Shown here in pieces: positions 17,341-26,427 of a DNA stretch of 64,000 nt; position 1 is the stretch's first letter; each line of letters opens with the position of its first letter. The notes under the pieces were generated by a model. It was not told the DNA's origin. It was given only the letters and a program-made list of their open reading frames with translations, and made no database searches. Source of the DNA: Desulfobacteraceae bacterium UBA5616 (GTDB taxonomy: Bacteria > Desulfobacterota > Desulfobacteria > Desulfobacterales > UBA5616); contig DIKO01000019.1 of the NCBI GenBank assembly GCA_002423615.1, positions 1-64,000 of the forward strand, in the 5' to 3' direction. The position numbers and the translations under genes are program-made.

Positions 17341-18890
17341 TTCTCCCCACTTTCACGGGACCAGGCCAATTCGCCGTCCACAAACGTCATTTCTACGCTG
17401 ATGCCTTTGATGGTATCCGGTGAAACCTTCAGGGGGTTTGCCGATAAAACGATGAAATCCGCATATTTTCCGATGCTTAAGGACCCCTTGCGGGACTGCT
17501 CAACTCCTGCACGCGCCGCCTGAACCGTATACATGCCAAGGGCCTCGACCGCCGAAATGCCCCGGCCGCCGGGAAGTATTTTACCCATCCGGGTCATCCG
17601 GGTCACGGCGCCGTAAATCCCCGACAAGGGGTCGGCCTTCACCAGGGGCCCGTCCGAACCCGCCGCCACGGCAACACCGTTTTCCAGCAGTAAAGATATG
17701 GGATACAGGTGCGGCGACTGATGGGCGGGAACCGTTTTCAGGTACCGGTCCCCGTTGTAATAGATAAAGGCGGGATGGGTCACCACCATGATCCCCAGAT
17801 CGGCGATTTTCCGGCAAAGATCCGGCGGGCACACCGAACAGTGCTCGATTCTGGATCCATGGACGGAATCCGGAAACCGGCTTAAGGCCTTCCCAAAAGC
17901 TTCCAGGGCGGCTGCGATCGCCGTTTCCTCGATGGCATGGATCACGGCCTGAACTCCCCGGCGGAAAAGGGAGAGAACCATCCGGTCGAGATCTTTCCGG
18001 CAGGGGAAAATTTTCCCCGTCGTCTCGTCAATGATGATTTTAACGCCTCCCAGGGAAACGCCGGAAGGGGCCGGCAGCTGCGCCGCCAGGGTTTCACAAC
18101 CGGACCGGGATTCATAACCCGTCATCATCATCACCCTGGGCACCAGCAGGCTTCTTTTTTTAAGATCCAGAAACCACCGGAACCGGGTTCCGTCATTCCG
18201 GACAGAGGCATCCTGAAACGAGGTGATGCCGACGGAAAGCAGTTCCCGGTTGGCAGAATCAACACCCCGGGCAAGGCCGTCATCGTCAATGCCGGGGATT
18301 CTCTCATTCAGAAATGCCCCCAGGTTGAAAACCACACCCGTGGGGTCCCCGGTTTCCAGATCCCTTTCGATGATGCCGCCCGCGGGGTCGTCGGTATGGC
18401 AATGGATGCCGGCGGCTTCCAGAGCTTTGCCGTTGAGAACGTGGGCATAGGTGGAACGATGGGTCAGCTTTACCGGATGAGAGCCCGAAACCGGGTCCAG
18501 GTCCAGGCGGTTCGGGTGGCGAAGTTCCGCAAGGTCCGTCTCATCATAGCCCGCGGCCCTGATCCATCCGCCTTCCGGCGTTTTCTTCGCCTCTTCTTCG
18601 ATGCGCCTCCGGATATCCCCGATGCAACGAATCCCGGACCCGGGGCTGAGATCCACATCGATAAAACTCTCCGCCATAGCCCTGAAATGCAGATGGGCGT
18701 CGATAAACCCGGGACAAAGGGCTTTTCCATCCAGGTCCAGCACAAGGGTGTGGGCCGTTCTTCGGGCCATGATTTCTTCCTCACGGCCCAAGGCGAGGAT
18801 CCGGCCTCCTTTTACAGCCATTGCGCCGGCTCCCGGGTGTCCGGGGTCCATGGTGATGATGTCGGCATTTTTGATAATCAGATCCGGCAT
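17337..18890 (-). CDS. Amidohydrolase family protein (YtcJ-like, exoenzyme-regulatory AepA-type)
   Basis: The 517 aa metal-dependent hydrolase has the HxH motif in PGFIDAHLHFRAM (about residues 60-72), and the later conserved stretches DETTGKIF, SRIEHC, GSDGPLVKADPL and ADFIVLSANP. It is of the YtcJ subgroup of the amidohydrolase superfamily, whose members hydrolyse C-N bonds of poorly known substrates. The stop overlaps the start of the FAD oxidoreductase, suggesting a two-gene unit. No signal peptide is seen. No strong Shine-Dalgarno precedes the ATG. Confidence 0.87.
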   Translation of the reverse strand: MPDLIIKNADIITMDPGHPGAGAMAVKGGRILALGREEEIMARRTAHTLVLDLDGKALCPGFIDAHLHFRAMAESFIDVDLSPGSGIRCIGDIRRRIEEEAKKTPEGGWIRAAGYDETDLAELRHPNRLDLDPVSGSHPVKLTHRSTYAHVLNGKALEAAGIHCHTDDPAGGIIERDLETGDPTGVVFNLGAFLNERIPGIDDDGLARGVDSANRELLSVGITSFQDASVRNDGTRFRWFLDLKKRSLLVPRVMMMTGYESRSGCETLAAQLPAPSGVSLGGVKIIIDETTGKIFPCRKDLDRMVLSLFRRGVQAVIHAIEETAIAAALEAFGKALSRFPDSVHGSRIEHCSVCPPDLCRKIADLGIMVVTHPAFIYYNGDRYLKTVPAHQSPHLYPISLLLENGVAVAAGSDGPLVKADPLSGIYGAVTRMTRMGKILPGGRGISAVEALGMYTVQAARAGVEQSRKGSLSIGKYADFIVLSANPLKVSPDTIKGISVEMTFVDGELAWSRESGEK

Positions 18891-19094
18891 GAAATTTTAC
18901 GTTTTCCTGTTTGACTTACCGGGCGTTTGAAGGGCCACCCCCGCTATTGCCGGATTCATCTCATTTTTTGTTTTGAAAAACAACCGGTATTCAGGTAGAC
19001 TTGTTTCACTGGTCATTCGGGGCGCTTCAGCCGGAAGCCCCTTGAGATCCAACCCTTTCACGTTTGACCCGATTTCCGGAGACAAACAGCCGCA

Positions 19095-20231
19095 ATGCAA
19101 TGCCCCAACTGCCATCATGAGGCTCTCAAGCTCGACCGGTTCTGCCGTGAATGCGGTTCCCTCCAGGGAGAATCCAGAACCGTGACCACGCTGGCCGCAA
19201 GTGTGGCCCATTACACCGGCCTGTACGAAAAGCTCGATCCCGAGGAAGTCCGGCGGATCATGGACGGGTGCTTCAAGATTCTGATCGAAGAAATTCACAT
19301 CCACGAAGGCGCCATCACGCTGTTTACCGGAGACGGGGTGATGGCCCTTTTCGGCGCTCCGGGGGTCAATGAAAATCACGCGCAAATGGCCTGCCATGCG
19401 GCCCTGGCCGTGTATGGGGATCAGGTTCAAAAGGACACGGGCATTCACTTTCAGATGAGGATCGGCATAAACTCCGGGGCGGCGGTGATCATCGCCATCG
19501 GCGACGATCTCCGGACGGATTACACGGCCATGGGCGAAACCGGGGAAGCGGGCGTGGGAAAGTCCAGGCTGCTCCTCGAGATGCGGAACCGGCTGCCGGA
19601 AAACGAACACACGGTTCTTGAGGGGAAGTGCCCGCAATACGGCGGAACCGTCTTATACAAGCCCATCCTCGACATCCTGAAGTCCCTGTTTGAAATAAAA
19701 GACAATGACCGCGAAGATATTCTAAAGGAAAAGATCAGGGATAAGATTTCAGGCTGGGGGAAAGGTCTTGGACACGCGTTGCCCGCCGTTCAGGATCTTC
19801 TGCTAATAAGCAAGGAATCGGGCAAAGAGGCCTTTTCCCGTTCCCGTTTCCCCTGTCAGAAGCACCGTGGTTTTGGTGGGAGCGACCTGACGCACACGGA
19901 AGATGACGTACTTCAGGGGATCACTGCCGCCGATAATGCCGGCCAGCCCGTCATTCCAGGCCCCCCCATTGCGTCCCGGGATGTCCTTTATTCCTCCTGC
20001 GATGACATCCGGTGCAAGATCCGGATTCAGGAGGGCATTTTCCCTGAGGGCCTGGGTCAGTTTCTTTTCCCCCTCGAGGAAGGGGGGACCGTCCTTCGGC
20101 TGCGGGCCAAGATACCCCACTTCCAGTTTTCCGACCTTCTTTTCATGGGCCGTGATGTCGGCTTCGAGCCTCCATGGACATTTCTGAAAGTCCGGAGTTT
20201 TTATCTTTTTGTCGTCAATCACGACGCATGA
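19095..20231 (+). pseudogene. Remnant of zinc-ribbon/adenylate-cyclase/AAA-ATPase signalling protein
   Basis: The frame begins with a zinc ribbon (CPNCHHEALKLDRFCRECG), then a class III cyclase domain (FTGDGVMALFGAP, RIGINSG, TDYTAMG). At residue about 145 it jumps straight into a P-loop, GEAGVGKSRLLLEM, that in full-length relatives lies well downstream, so the end of the cyclase domain and the linker are missing in frame. ATPase homology continues to HALPAVQDLL near 19800. After that the open frame merely reads the antisense of the next gene. Full-length proteins of this type exceed 1000 aa. It is judged non-functional. Confidence 0.75.
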
Positions 20232-20432
20232 GCATATATGCCCGGGGTTCCTGAAGCCCAGATGCACACTTTCCGTTATTTTCCGGATGGTCTGTTCAAA
20301 AGAGGCGTTTGGATCGGCGGCAATCCGACAGATGGCATGGATGCAATCCAGTTCTCTGATGTGCACCTTCTGTTCACCGGCCAAAGGGTCGTTAGCGGCA
20401 GTTATAGTCGTATCGATAACGGCCTCCCGCAT
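19803..20432 (-). pseudogene. 5' remnant of sigma54-dependent transcriptional activator
   Basis: The 209 codons contain a GAF-like sensor (RELDCIHAICRI, CPWRLEADITAHEKKVGKLEVGY) and then the beginning of a sigma54-interaction AAA+ domain, stopping eight residues after the Walker A motif GETGTGKG. The GAFTGA loop, Walker B and DNA-binding HTH are all absent. The truncation point abuts the truncation point of the convergent cyclase-ATPase remnant at about 19800, consistent with one deletion removing both 3' ends. No Shine-Dalgarno is obvious, and a longer N-terminus cannot be excluded. Confidence 0.75.
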
Positions 20433-20828
20433 GGGATGTTGCTGCTTGGGATCTATATTTGTGGGTTGCCTTCTTTATAACAAAAAAAATATTGTAATTG
20501 CTACAAAAAATTAACAAAACCAAGTGCCCTGCTTGACATCAACCACAGGGTGTGTAAAATGTGAATTCAGGATAAAAATCGAAAAAACGAAATCAAGAAA
20601 ACCCGTATATTTCGGTTTATCATTTTAATCCCTTGGTCCTTAAAGAATACAGAACGAGGAATTCCCATGGCCCCAAAATTCAATTGAAAACATTCCATTC
20701 CGGACGGTCTGCGATTCCGGGATTATAGGCCCTCCTGTGGGGAAATCAAAAGATTTACGGCGGAGGGGAATTCAATTCGAAAATTTATCACCCGTTCAAC
20801 AGGCCGACCTGAATTATTTCATTGAAAA
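20433..20828. other. Intergenic region with an orphan promoter and aborted reading frame
   Basis: A 396-bp AT-rich stretch lies between a pseudogene and the phosphatase gene stop. It contains a sigma70-like promoter pointing rightwards (20533-20560). About 110 bp further on, GAGGAATTCCC precedes an ATG at 20668 that opens only six codons (MAPKFN). No conserved protein can be translated from the remainder. It could be the leader of a deleted gene or encode a small RNA; I see nothing else. Confidence 0.45.
20533..20560 (+). promoter_or_regulatory. Sigma70-type promoter, no gene downstream
   Basis: A perfect -35 TTGACA (20533-20538) is followed after 16 bp by TAAAAT (20555-20560), five of six matches to the -10 consensus, in an AT-rich context. 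It points away from the sigma54-regulator remnant towards a region with no plus-strand gene before 22651. It is called from motif quality only. Confidence 0.5.
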
Positions 20829-21839
20829 TTATTCCTCCAAAAGTCTCGATCTCAATTCCTCCCGTACTTCCGGGGTAACGCCCAGCGCCTCTTCCAGATA
20901 ATTGCCCACCGTCCGGAACCTGGCCTCGATTTCACCAAAGGCCACCTGCAGGTACCGGGGATGCACCTCGAAGACCGGGCGCATGATCTTCATGTAATAA
21001 TCCAGCGGAATTTCATATCGTTCCGCCATGATCCGCATTTCATGGTCAATGGGGAAATACCGGGTCGTGAGGAGGTAATCCGCCATGATGGTTTCCGGAG
21101 CAACCCCCAAGGCCGCCAATATCAGGGCCGTACCGAACCCGGTCCTGTCCTTGCCGGCGGTACAGTGGATCAGCATCCCCTCGTTTTCAGCCTCCAGCAG
21201 ACGCCTGAACATTTCCCCATAAGGCTCGGCCTGGTTCCGGGCGAAGTCCAGGTAGATTTCCTCCATGATGCCCATCATGTTGTCGTCGCTGACCTGCCGG
21301 GATTCGATCTGGTCCAGAAACCGCTTTGTGCTGCCGGCGCCTATCGGAAGATCCACGACGTCGATGGACTTGTTCTTCGGCAGGCGGCTGGGGCAGCGGA
21401 CCTGTTCGTCCTCCCGCCTGAAATCGCAGACCACGCCGATATTCAGCTTTGAAAAATATTCCTGGTCGTTTTCGGTCAGTTCATCCAGACGCCCCGAGCG
21501 GTACAAAAGCCCCCACTTGATCCGGCGGCCGTCGCTTGTCTTATAACCCCCCAGATCACGGAAATTTTTCGTTCCCACAAAAGGCAGCCGACGCTCCCCC
21601 ACAAGTCGCCCCTCCCCGTTTTCCGCGCGGAGATAAAAATAGCGCCGGAGTCCGTTGTTCAGTCCCTTTATGGCGATTTTTTCCGCTGTTGTCGTCACCA
21701 GCGGTGCGTTAAAATCGATATCCGCGGCTGAAGGTCCGCTATAGACCGTGACCGGCGTACCGGGCTTCGTCGTTCGCCATTCAATGGCATATTCGCCGTC
21801 ATCCTGCAATTCCACCTGAATCTTTTTTGGTTCAACCAT
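20829..21839 (-). CDS. Tyrosine/serine protein phosphatase family protein (Y_phosphatase3-like)
   Basis: In this 336 aa protein, residues 1 to about 85 look like a beta-sandwich, fibronectin-III-type domain. The catalytic P-loop HCTAGKDRTG (about residues 225-234) carries the Cys-(X)5-Arg signature of protein tyrosine phosphatases of the bacterial IphP / MptpB group, and NFRDLGGY near residue 92 is the usual N-terminal family mark. It would hydrolyse phosphoester bonds on proteins or phosphoinositides. No signal peptide is apparent. Its Shine-Dalgarno (AGGA) is modest. Physiological substrates are not predictable. Confidence 0.85.
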   Translation of the reverse strand: MVEPKKIQVELQDDGEYAIEWRTTKPGTPVTVYSGPSAADIDFNAPLVTTTAEKIAIKGLNNGLRRYFYLRAENGEGRLVGERRLPFVGTKNFRDLGGYKTSDGRRIKWGLLYRSGRLDELTENDQEYFSKLNIGVVCDFRREDEQVRCPSRLPKNKSIDVVDLPIGAGSTKRFLDQIESRQVSDDNMMGIMEEIYLDFARNQAEPYGEMFRRLLEAENEGMLIHCTAGKDRTGFGTALILAALGVAPETIMADYLLTTRYFPIDHEMRIMAERYEIPLDYYMKIMRPVFEVHPRYLQVAFGEIEARFRTVGNYLEEALGVTPEVREELRSRLLEE

Positions 21840-21972
21840 TTTTCAATCCTGTCGTGCCCCATAACGTTTTCGTCATGAAATACCATACGCCTTGTTTTTA
21901 GTAAAGCACCATCACCCGGTCCTGTTCGATATCCCTCTTTCTCATGGACTTTGCCCATCAGCCGGCTTCGGG

Positions 21973-22500
21973 CTACAAGGACCCGTCCAGCCCGGCCGCC
22001 ACTTCTTTCTTACAGTACCGGCATTTCTGGGCCCCGCGGAACAGAGGTTTTCCGCAGGAAGGGCAATGGCAGCGGCCGCACTCGTGCCGTGCCCATTCCA
22101 CGCTGCCTTCTTCATCGCCGTACTGAGCGACCTTTTCCCGCCAGATGGGAAGGGTCCGCATCATCACCCGCCTTCCCGTGGCAAGGCTGAATTTTTCAAT
22201 CACCGGGCAGGGCCATTCCCCGCACTGGTGGCAGGAATAAAAGTCTTTGGATTTCACGCATTCCCGGATTTCGCACATTTTGCAGTACACATAGAGTTCC
22301 TCCGGGGGATCCGCCTGCATGCACCCCTTGCACCGGGTGTCCTCAGGCCTGGTCCCGTAAAGATTGCCCATAACGGTCCTGAATTTTTCGTTCCCGTCCC
22401 GGTTGGCGATGTAAACCCCGCAGGTCCCGCAGTAAAGTCCGCAGGGCGCCATCAACCGTTTATCCCGCAGTTCTTCCTCGCTCCATCCTTCCATATCCAA
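21973..22500 (-). CDS. DUF3795 domain-containing cysteine-rich protein
   Basis: A 175 aa protein with many paired cysteines: CGLYCGTCGVY near residue 20, CKGCMQ, YCKMCEIRECV, CHQCGEWPCPV, and a C-terminal zinc-ribbon CHCPSCGKPLF with CRYCKKE. The N- and middle parts fit the DUF3795 family, common in anaerobes and of unknown function, probably binding zinc or an iron-sulfur cluster. AAGGAGG precedes the ATG. It is a single-gene unit between the phosphatase and the divergent ketopantoate-reductase-like gene. Confidence 0.8.
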   Translation of the reverse strand: MDMEGWSEEELRDKRLMAPCGLYCGTCGVYIANRDGNEKFRTVMGNLYGTRPEDTRCKGCMQADPPEELYVYCKMCEIRECVKSKDFYSCHQCGEWPCPVIEKFSLATGRRVMMRTLPIWREKVAQYGDEEGSVEWARHECGRCHCPSCGKPLFRGAQKCRYCKKEVAAGLDGSL

Positions 22501-22650
22501 CCTCCTTTCTTAAGTTCCTCCTTAATTAAATGCTTATGGTTGTCTTCAGGACGGCATTGTGCTTAAATCTTACATCAGTTCAAATCCTGTCCGCGAGTGA
22601 TCCTGTTCTATTATCCATGGACCTTCCATCAAAAAGAGAGGAAATCGAAT

Positions 22651-23457
22651 ATGAAGATTGCCGTACTGGGCGCAGGCGCCACGGGCTCCATTCTGGCGGC
22701 CCATTTAAAAAAATCCGGGGAGGACGTCGTACTCATGGCCAGGGGCCGGCGGGCCGCCTTTCTTCAGGAGCACGGCATCACCGTCAAGGGACTGAGTGAA
22801 TTCAGTGTCTCATGCCCGGTGGTGACGGATCCGGGCAGTGTGGAGGACGCAGACCTCCTGTTGGTGACGGTCAAGACCTATGACACGGCATCGGCGCTCG
22901 AAGGCCTTCACCACATGAAACTTAGCGCCGCCATATCGGTGCAGAACGGCGTGATAAAAAATGATCAGCTCTCCGCCGTGTTCGGCAGGGATAAAACCCT
23001 GGGCGGGGCTTTTTTTTCCAGCGGTGAAGTGGATGCCGACGGGTCGGTGCGATTTACCCTGAATCAGTGCTTTTACGTCGGAGAACCGGCCGGGGGAATT
23101 TCCCGGCGTGTGGCGGAAATTGTCAAAGTCCTTGAAAAGTCCGGGATCAAAGCCCAGGCATCCGACTCGATTCAATCCATTGAATGGTCCAAATTCATAT
23201 CCTGGCTGGGCATGATGTCCTTATCCGTTCTGACCCGGATGGAAACCCACAAGTTTCTGTCTCACCCCGAAACGGCCCTGATATGCGCCCGCATGATGAA
23301 GGAATCGGCCACGGTGGCAAAACATCTGGGGATCGAGCTTGAAGACCGCCCGCCTTTTCCCATCCGCTCCATCCTGCCCACGCCCACGCAGATGATCCGG
23401 TTCAACCACCCGTATTTTTCGGAACCTGTTTCAAAAACCGGCGTGGTGCGGAAATAA
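22651..23457 (+). pseudogene. 3'-truncated 2-dehydropantoate 2-reductase-family gene
   Basis: The start at 22651 follows a purine-rich RBS and gives an immediate Rossmann motif, MKIAVLGAGATGSILAAHL, typical of ketopantoate reductases (PanE/ApbA family). The catalytic Lys/Asn region is visible (TVKTYDTASAL, ISVQNGV, WSKFISWLG). From about residue 240 (PFPIRSI) the expected C-terminal helices are absent, and the frame reads through the antisense of the convergent DUF3237 gene. Full-length proteins are about 300-330 aa, of which some 60-80 C-terminal residues appear lost. A partly active protein is not excluded. Confidence 0.62.
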
Positions 23458-23786
23458 TATTCCGACGGGTCAACCGCTTCGCCGCCCAGGGCACGCTGCA
23501 TGATTTCCGGGGAAACATTCAGGATCCCCCGGTACCAGGTATGGATGAATTCGCCGTCATCGGTTTTTATGGTGATCCGGGCATCGATTTCTCCGGCCCC
23601 GTCGGATCGCATCATCAGCCAGTCCGCTCCGAAAGGCAGGAGTTCACCGTTGATTTTCGGCCCCTTTACCGACCCCCCCTTCACCGGATAAATCATCTTG
23701 ACGCCTTTGGGCGTGGGGCCCACGGGTTGAGCCTCCTCAAGTTCCCCGGTCAATCCGCATAAGAATTCATGCTTCAGTTCAAGCAT
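23262..23786 (-). pseudogene. DUF3237-family gene with replaced 3' end
   Basis: The ATG at 23786 follows AAAGGAGG. Residues 1-139 match the DUF3237 beta-barrel family (GKPKINGE-like region, EYYFRTTPVFETGSEKYGWLNR). The family normally ends shortly after the WLNR..VGVG stretch; here the frame continues about 35 residues through the antisense of the ketopantoate-reductase-like remnant. The natural end seems to have been lost at about 23365-23380. Only the last few residues of DUF3237 may be missing, so this protein could still fold. The function of DUF3237 is unknown. Confidence 0.6.
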
Positions 23787-23817
23787 AAGGGCCTCCTTTT
23801 TTTAGGGCTGTTGAATT

Positions 23818-24615
23818 TTATTTGCCTTGAAACCGGGGTTCCCGTCTTTCGGCAAACGCCATAAACCCCTCGGCCATATCCAGGGTTTTCGAGAGCACAT
23901 CGAGGCTTTCCCCTTCAAGCCTGAACTGATCTTCATAAGAATTTTCAAACGCCATCCAATAGGCCTTCCGGGTCAGGGCATAGGCCACCGTCGGTCCCTT
24001 TGCCAAACGAGCTGCCAGGCTTAATGCCTCATCCATCAATTCCTCATCTTCCACCAGACGATTGATCAGGCCCCATTCAAGCGCTTTTTCCGCCGGAAGT
24101 CTTTCGGCCAGAAGGGACAGCTCCATGGCCCTGGCTTTTCCGATCAGGCGGGGCAGGATGTACGTCGCGCCCCCGTCCGGGATAATGCCGATCCGGGTAA
24201 AGGCCTGGAGGAAATAAGCGCTTCTGCCGGCCACCACCATATCCGCAGACAGGGCAAGGCTCATGCCGACGCCGACAACGGGCCCTTTCACGGCTGAAAC
24301 AACGGGCATGCGCAGGTCTCGCAACCGGGTAAACAGGGGCAGCCATCTTTGGACATAATCCTCGCCGGGCGTCACATTTTCACCTCTTGAAGATTCCCGG
24401 GAAGATGCCTTGATATTGGCCCCTGCGCAGAACCCCCGGCCCGCTCCGGTGATGACGAGGCAGCGGGCTCCGCTTTCAGGGTTTCCCACTTCCAGGAGAC
24501 CTTCCCGGATTTCCTCGTTCATTTGGGCGGATATGGCGTTCAAGGCCTCGGGATGGTTCAACGTGAGAACGGCGATGTTGTCCTTGAATTCGAGCATAAT
24601 GCGTTCGTAGGTCAT
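23818..24615 (-). CDS. Enoyl-CoA isomerase/hydratase family protein, PaaG-like
   Basis: A 265 aa crotonase-fold protein from the ATG at 24615, which has GAGG at good spacing; a GTG at 24621 is an alternative. The oxyanion motif GFCAGANIKA is present. The hydratase glutamates are replaced: the first reads GVGMSLALSAD and the second FTRIGIIPDGG. This arrangement, with the Asp after IIP, matches PaaG-type delta3-delta2-enoyl-CoA isomerases rather than hydratases. The likely role is double-bond migration during breakdown of an unsaturated or ring-derived acyl-CoA. It lies 31 bp after the DUF3237 gene on the same strand. Confidence 0.82.
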   Translation of the reverse strand: MTYERIMLEFKDNIAVLTLNHPEALNAISAQMNEEIREGLLEVGNPESGARCLVITGAGRGFCAGANIKASSRESSRGENVTPGEDYVQRWLPLFTRLRDLRMPVVSAVKGPVVGVGMSLALSADMVVAGRSAYFLQAFTRIGIIPDGGATYILPRLIGKARAMELSLLAERLPAEKALEWGLINRLVEDEELMDEALSLAARLAKGPTVAYALTRKAYWMAFENSYEDQFRLEGESLDVLSKTLDMAEGFMAFAERREPRFQGK

Positions 24616-24667
24616 TTTCACCTCAGATTTAAGGATTAAGAACGGGTATGTTCAGATGCATAAAAAT

Positions 24668-24705
24668 ACCCCGGGAAAAGGTCGATTTCAACCTTTTTCC
24701 GGGGT
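24668..24705 (-). terminator. Intrinsic terminator of the DUF1329 gene
   Basis: Two 15-nt arms (24668-24682 and 24691-24705) pair with one wobble around an 8-nt loop. Read on the minus strand the hairpin is followed by ATTTTTATG, a short U-tract. It lies 34 bp beyond the stop of the DUF1329 gene at 24739. Confidence 0.75.
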
Positions 24706-24738
24706 GGGTTCAAGACAGGGAAAACCGATCGGAAATTT

Positions 24739-25968
24739 TTAGAAGGTGCCCAGTGATGTCGGCTGGAAATACGCGGGATCGGGCCCTCTGTTCATTTCCA
24801 ACTCGCCGGTCAATGTGATAACCCAGTAACTGGTTTTAAAATCCGTGATGCCGCTGCTGTTCTGGATGGCGTAGAGTTCTACCCCATAAGTGGTTTTGAT
24901 CGTTCTTTTCTGTCCGCCGTTCCAGAATCCCTTCCAGAACTCGCCGTTCTTGTCATACATCTCGGCATACAAAACCCCGAATTTTTCTTTATAGAGCCAT
25001 ACCGTTTTTTTGGACTGGGGGTATCGGGGGTCCTTGGGGGTAATATCGATCACATAGGTAGAGACCGTTTCAAATTCCTCGTTTTCATGGAGAACGGGAT
25101 GCCAGGAATATGTTTTCCGGTCGATCTTTGTCGGATCGGTCTTGGACGCCAACAAATTTAGAACGGTCTGCTCTCCCAAAAGTTTATATTCGAAAAGGGG
25201 TATTTTCCCATCGAATCCGAAAATATCGTCCCAGGTATAGGGACTTCCCCGAATGGGATTGGCGCGCTCCGATGAAACCAGCCGCAGGGTCCTCCTCAGG
25301 GTGGGCACGTAAGTCCACATGTCATCATTTTTTAGAGGGTCCTTATACCGCCAGGACAGTGTCGCCATATCCTTGTTGGGGGGCGTTTGTGAGTCGAACT
25401 TGTTGGCATACAGCAGCTGTTTGGGATTATCCAGTTCCGGTATGGGTTCAAGCATGGTCCGGTTGGAAAACATCAACTGCTCATATTTGGTGTCATTAAT
25501 AGTTACCGAGCCTCCCTTTCTCTTGGTGACGGATAAATAAGAGGTGGGGACCATCCAGTCGTCAGGGAATGCTTTATAGAACTGGTTCCACATGCATTTC
25601 AGTGCCATGTTGGGCTCTTTGGGTTCCAGGAACGGACACCCTTGACCGCTGTAACCTTCCAGCAAACCGTCCGCCGTCAGTTTGGCGGTCTTCATATTCG
25701 CCTTTGAAGCTTCCAGGTAGCCTTTTGTAAAAGGGATGAACTCCGGATCCTTGACCTTGATGACCACAGGTTTCTCGAATCCCCACCCATCCTTGATCCA
25801 TCGTTGCATATACATCGGGAAATAATCTTTATACTGTTCAATGTTGGCGGAGTTAATGACATCTCCGGCCTTGACTTCGGCGGCCAGGGACGACCCCGAC
25901 AGTCCCAGTAACAGTCCTACTGCCAATACCAAAGCGACGATCAGTTTTTTGTGATGCATCATTTTCAT
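24739..25968 (-). CDS. Exported DUF1329 protein (LolA/outer-membrane-lipoprotein-sorting-like), copy 1
   Basis: A 409 aa protein with a strong signal peptide (residues 7-30, cleavage after SLA). The mature part starts EVKAGDVINSANIEQYKDYFP and contains the DUF1329 core TLSWRYKDPLKNDDMWTYVP and RTLRLVSSERANPI. DUF1329 proteins are periplasmic beta-rich proteins that in proteobacteria accompany DUF1302 outer-membrane proteins and RND pumps, often near steroid or hydrophobic-compound catabolism genes, though their biochemistry is unknown. A paralogue lies at 30381-31598. The region before the start is long (460 bp); a candidate promoter lies at 26353-26381. Confidence 0.85.
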   Translation of the reverse strand: MKMMHHKKLIVALVLAVGLLLGLSGSSLAAEVKAGDVINSANIEQYKDYFPMYMQRWIKDGWGFEKPVVIKVKDPEFIPFTKGYLEASKANMKTAKLTADGLLEGYSGQGCPFLEPKEPNMALKCMWNQFYKAFPDDWMVPTSYLSVTKRKGGSVTINDTKYEQLMFSNRTMLEPIPELDNPKQLLYANKFDSQTPPNKDMATLSWRYKDPLKNDDMWTYVPTLRRTLRLVSSERANPIRGSPYTWDDIFGFDGKIPLFEYKLLGEQTVLNLLASKTDPTKIDRKTYSWHPVLHENEEFETVSTYVIDITPKDPRYPQSKKTVWLYKEKFGVLYAEMYDKNGEFWKGFWNGGQKRTIKTTYGVELYAIQNSSGITDFKTSYWVITLTGELEMNRGPDPAYFQPTSLGTF

Positions 25969-26427
25969 TTTTTCTCCTCAATGGTTTAAATTAAATGAAA
26001 CATGTGGGCCCTAAACGCGTTTGGAAAGTTAAAAAACAGGAAACCTTCAACACCTTGGTGGAACATAAAAACCGGAACAGCTCTGGAGGAAATGTCGTAA
26101 AACCGAATTCGAAAATCAATTCAGGAAGAGAAGCAACTGGAGCATCCGGCGAAAATCTCCCAGGCAGAACAATTTAAGGTTACGCCTGCAATTTTGAAAG
26201 CCAAAGAATTAGCCGATCGATTGACGCTAAGATAAAACGGAAACGAATCCGGAATCTGTCGGGTGACCCATTTATTTTGGCTGAAAACCGTTTTCCCGCG
26301 GGTACTCCTGAACTCACTAAATAATATTCAGAATATAAAACGTTTTTAAATTTTTATGACATAGATTTTTATTTATGTCAAACTGAAAAAACTGACGAAT
26401 ACTACAGATCTTTGGAATTCCAGCGTG
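25969..26427. other. Intergenic region upstream of DUF1329 copy 1
   Basis: A 459-bp AT-rich region between the DUF1329 gene and the convergent end of the sigma54 activator gene. A candidate sigma70 promoter with an overlapping inverted repeat lies at 26353-26381, giving a leader of about 380 nt. A sigma54-like sequence around 26187-26203 on the minus strand has GG/GC spacing one base too long. A 60-codon frame at 25995-26177 has no RBS and is judged spurious. Confidence 0.45.
26353..26381 (-). promoter_or_regulatory. Candidate promoter/operator: TTGACA-N17-CATAAA with TGACAT/ATGTCA dyad
   Basis: On the minus strand TTGACA (26381-26376) is separated by 17 bp from CATAAA (26358-26353). The -35 and the sequence just upstream of the -10 form an inverted repeat, TTGACAT...ATGTCAT, that could bind a dimeric regulator. 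The same architecture, including TGTCATAAA at the -10, recurs at 31865-31893 before the acyl-CoA ligase. Confidence 0.4.

Noticed and set aside
25995..26177. 60-codon frame before the sigma54 activator end
   Set aside because: No RBS and no recognisable features; it lies in the likely leader region of the opposite-strand DUF1329 gene.
26187..26203. Sigma54-like sequence on the minus strand before DUF1329 copy 1
   Set aside because: The GG and GC doublets are 11 rather than 10 bp apart, which usually abolishes sigma54 recognition.
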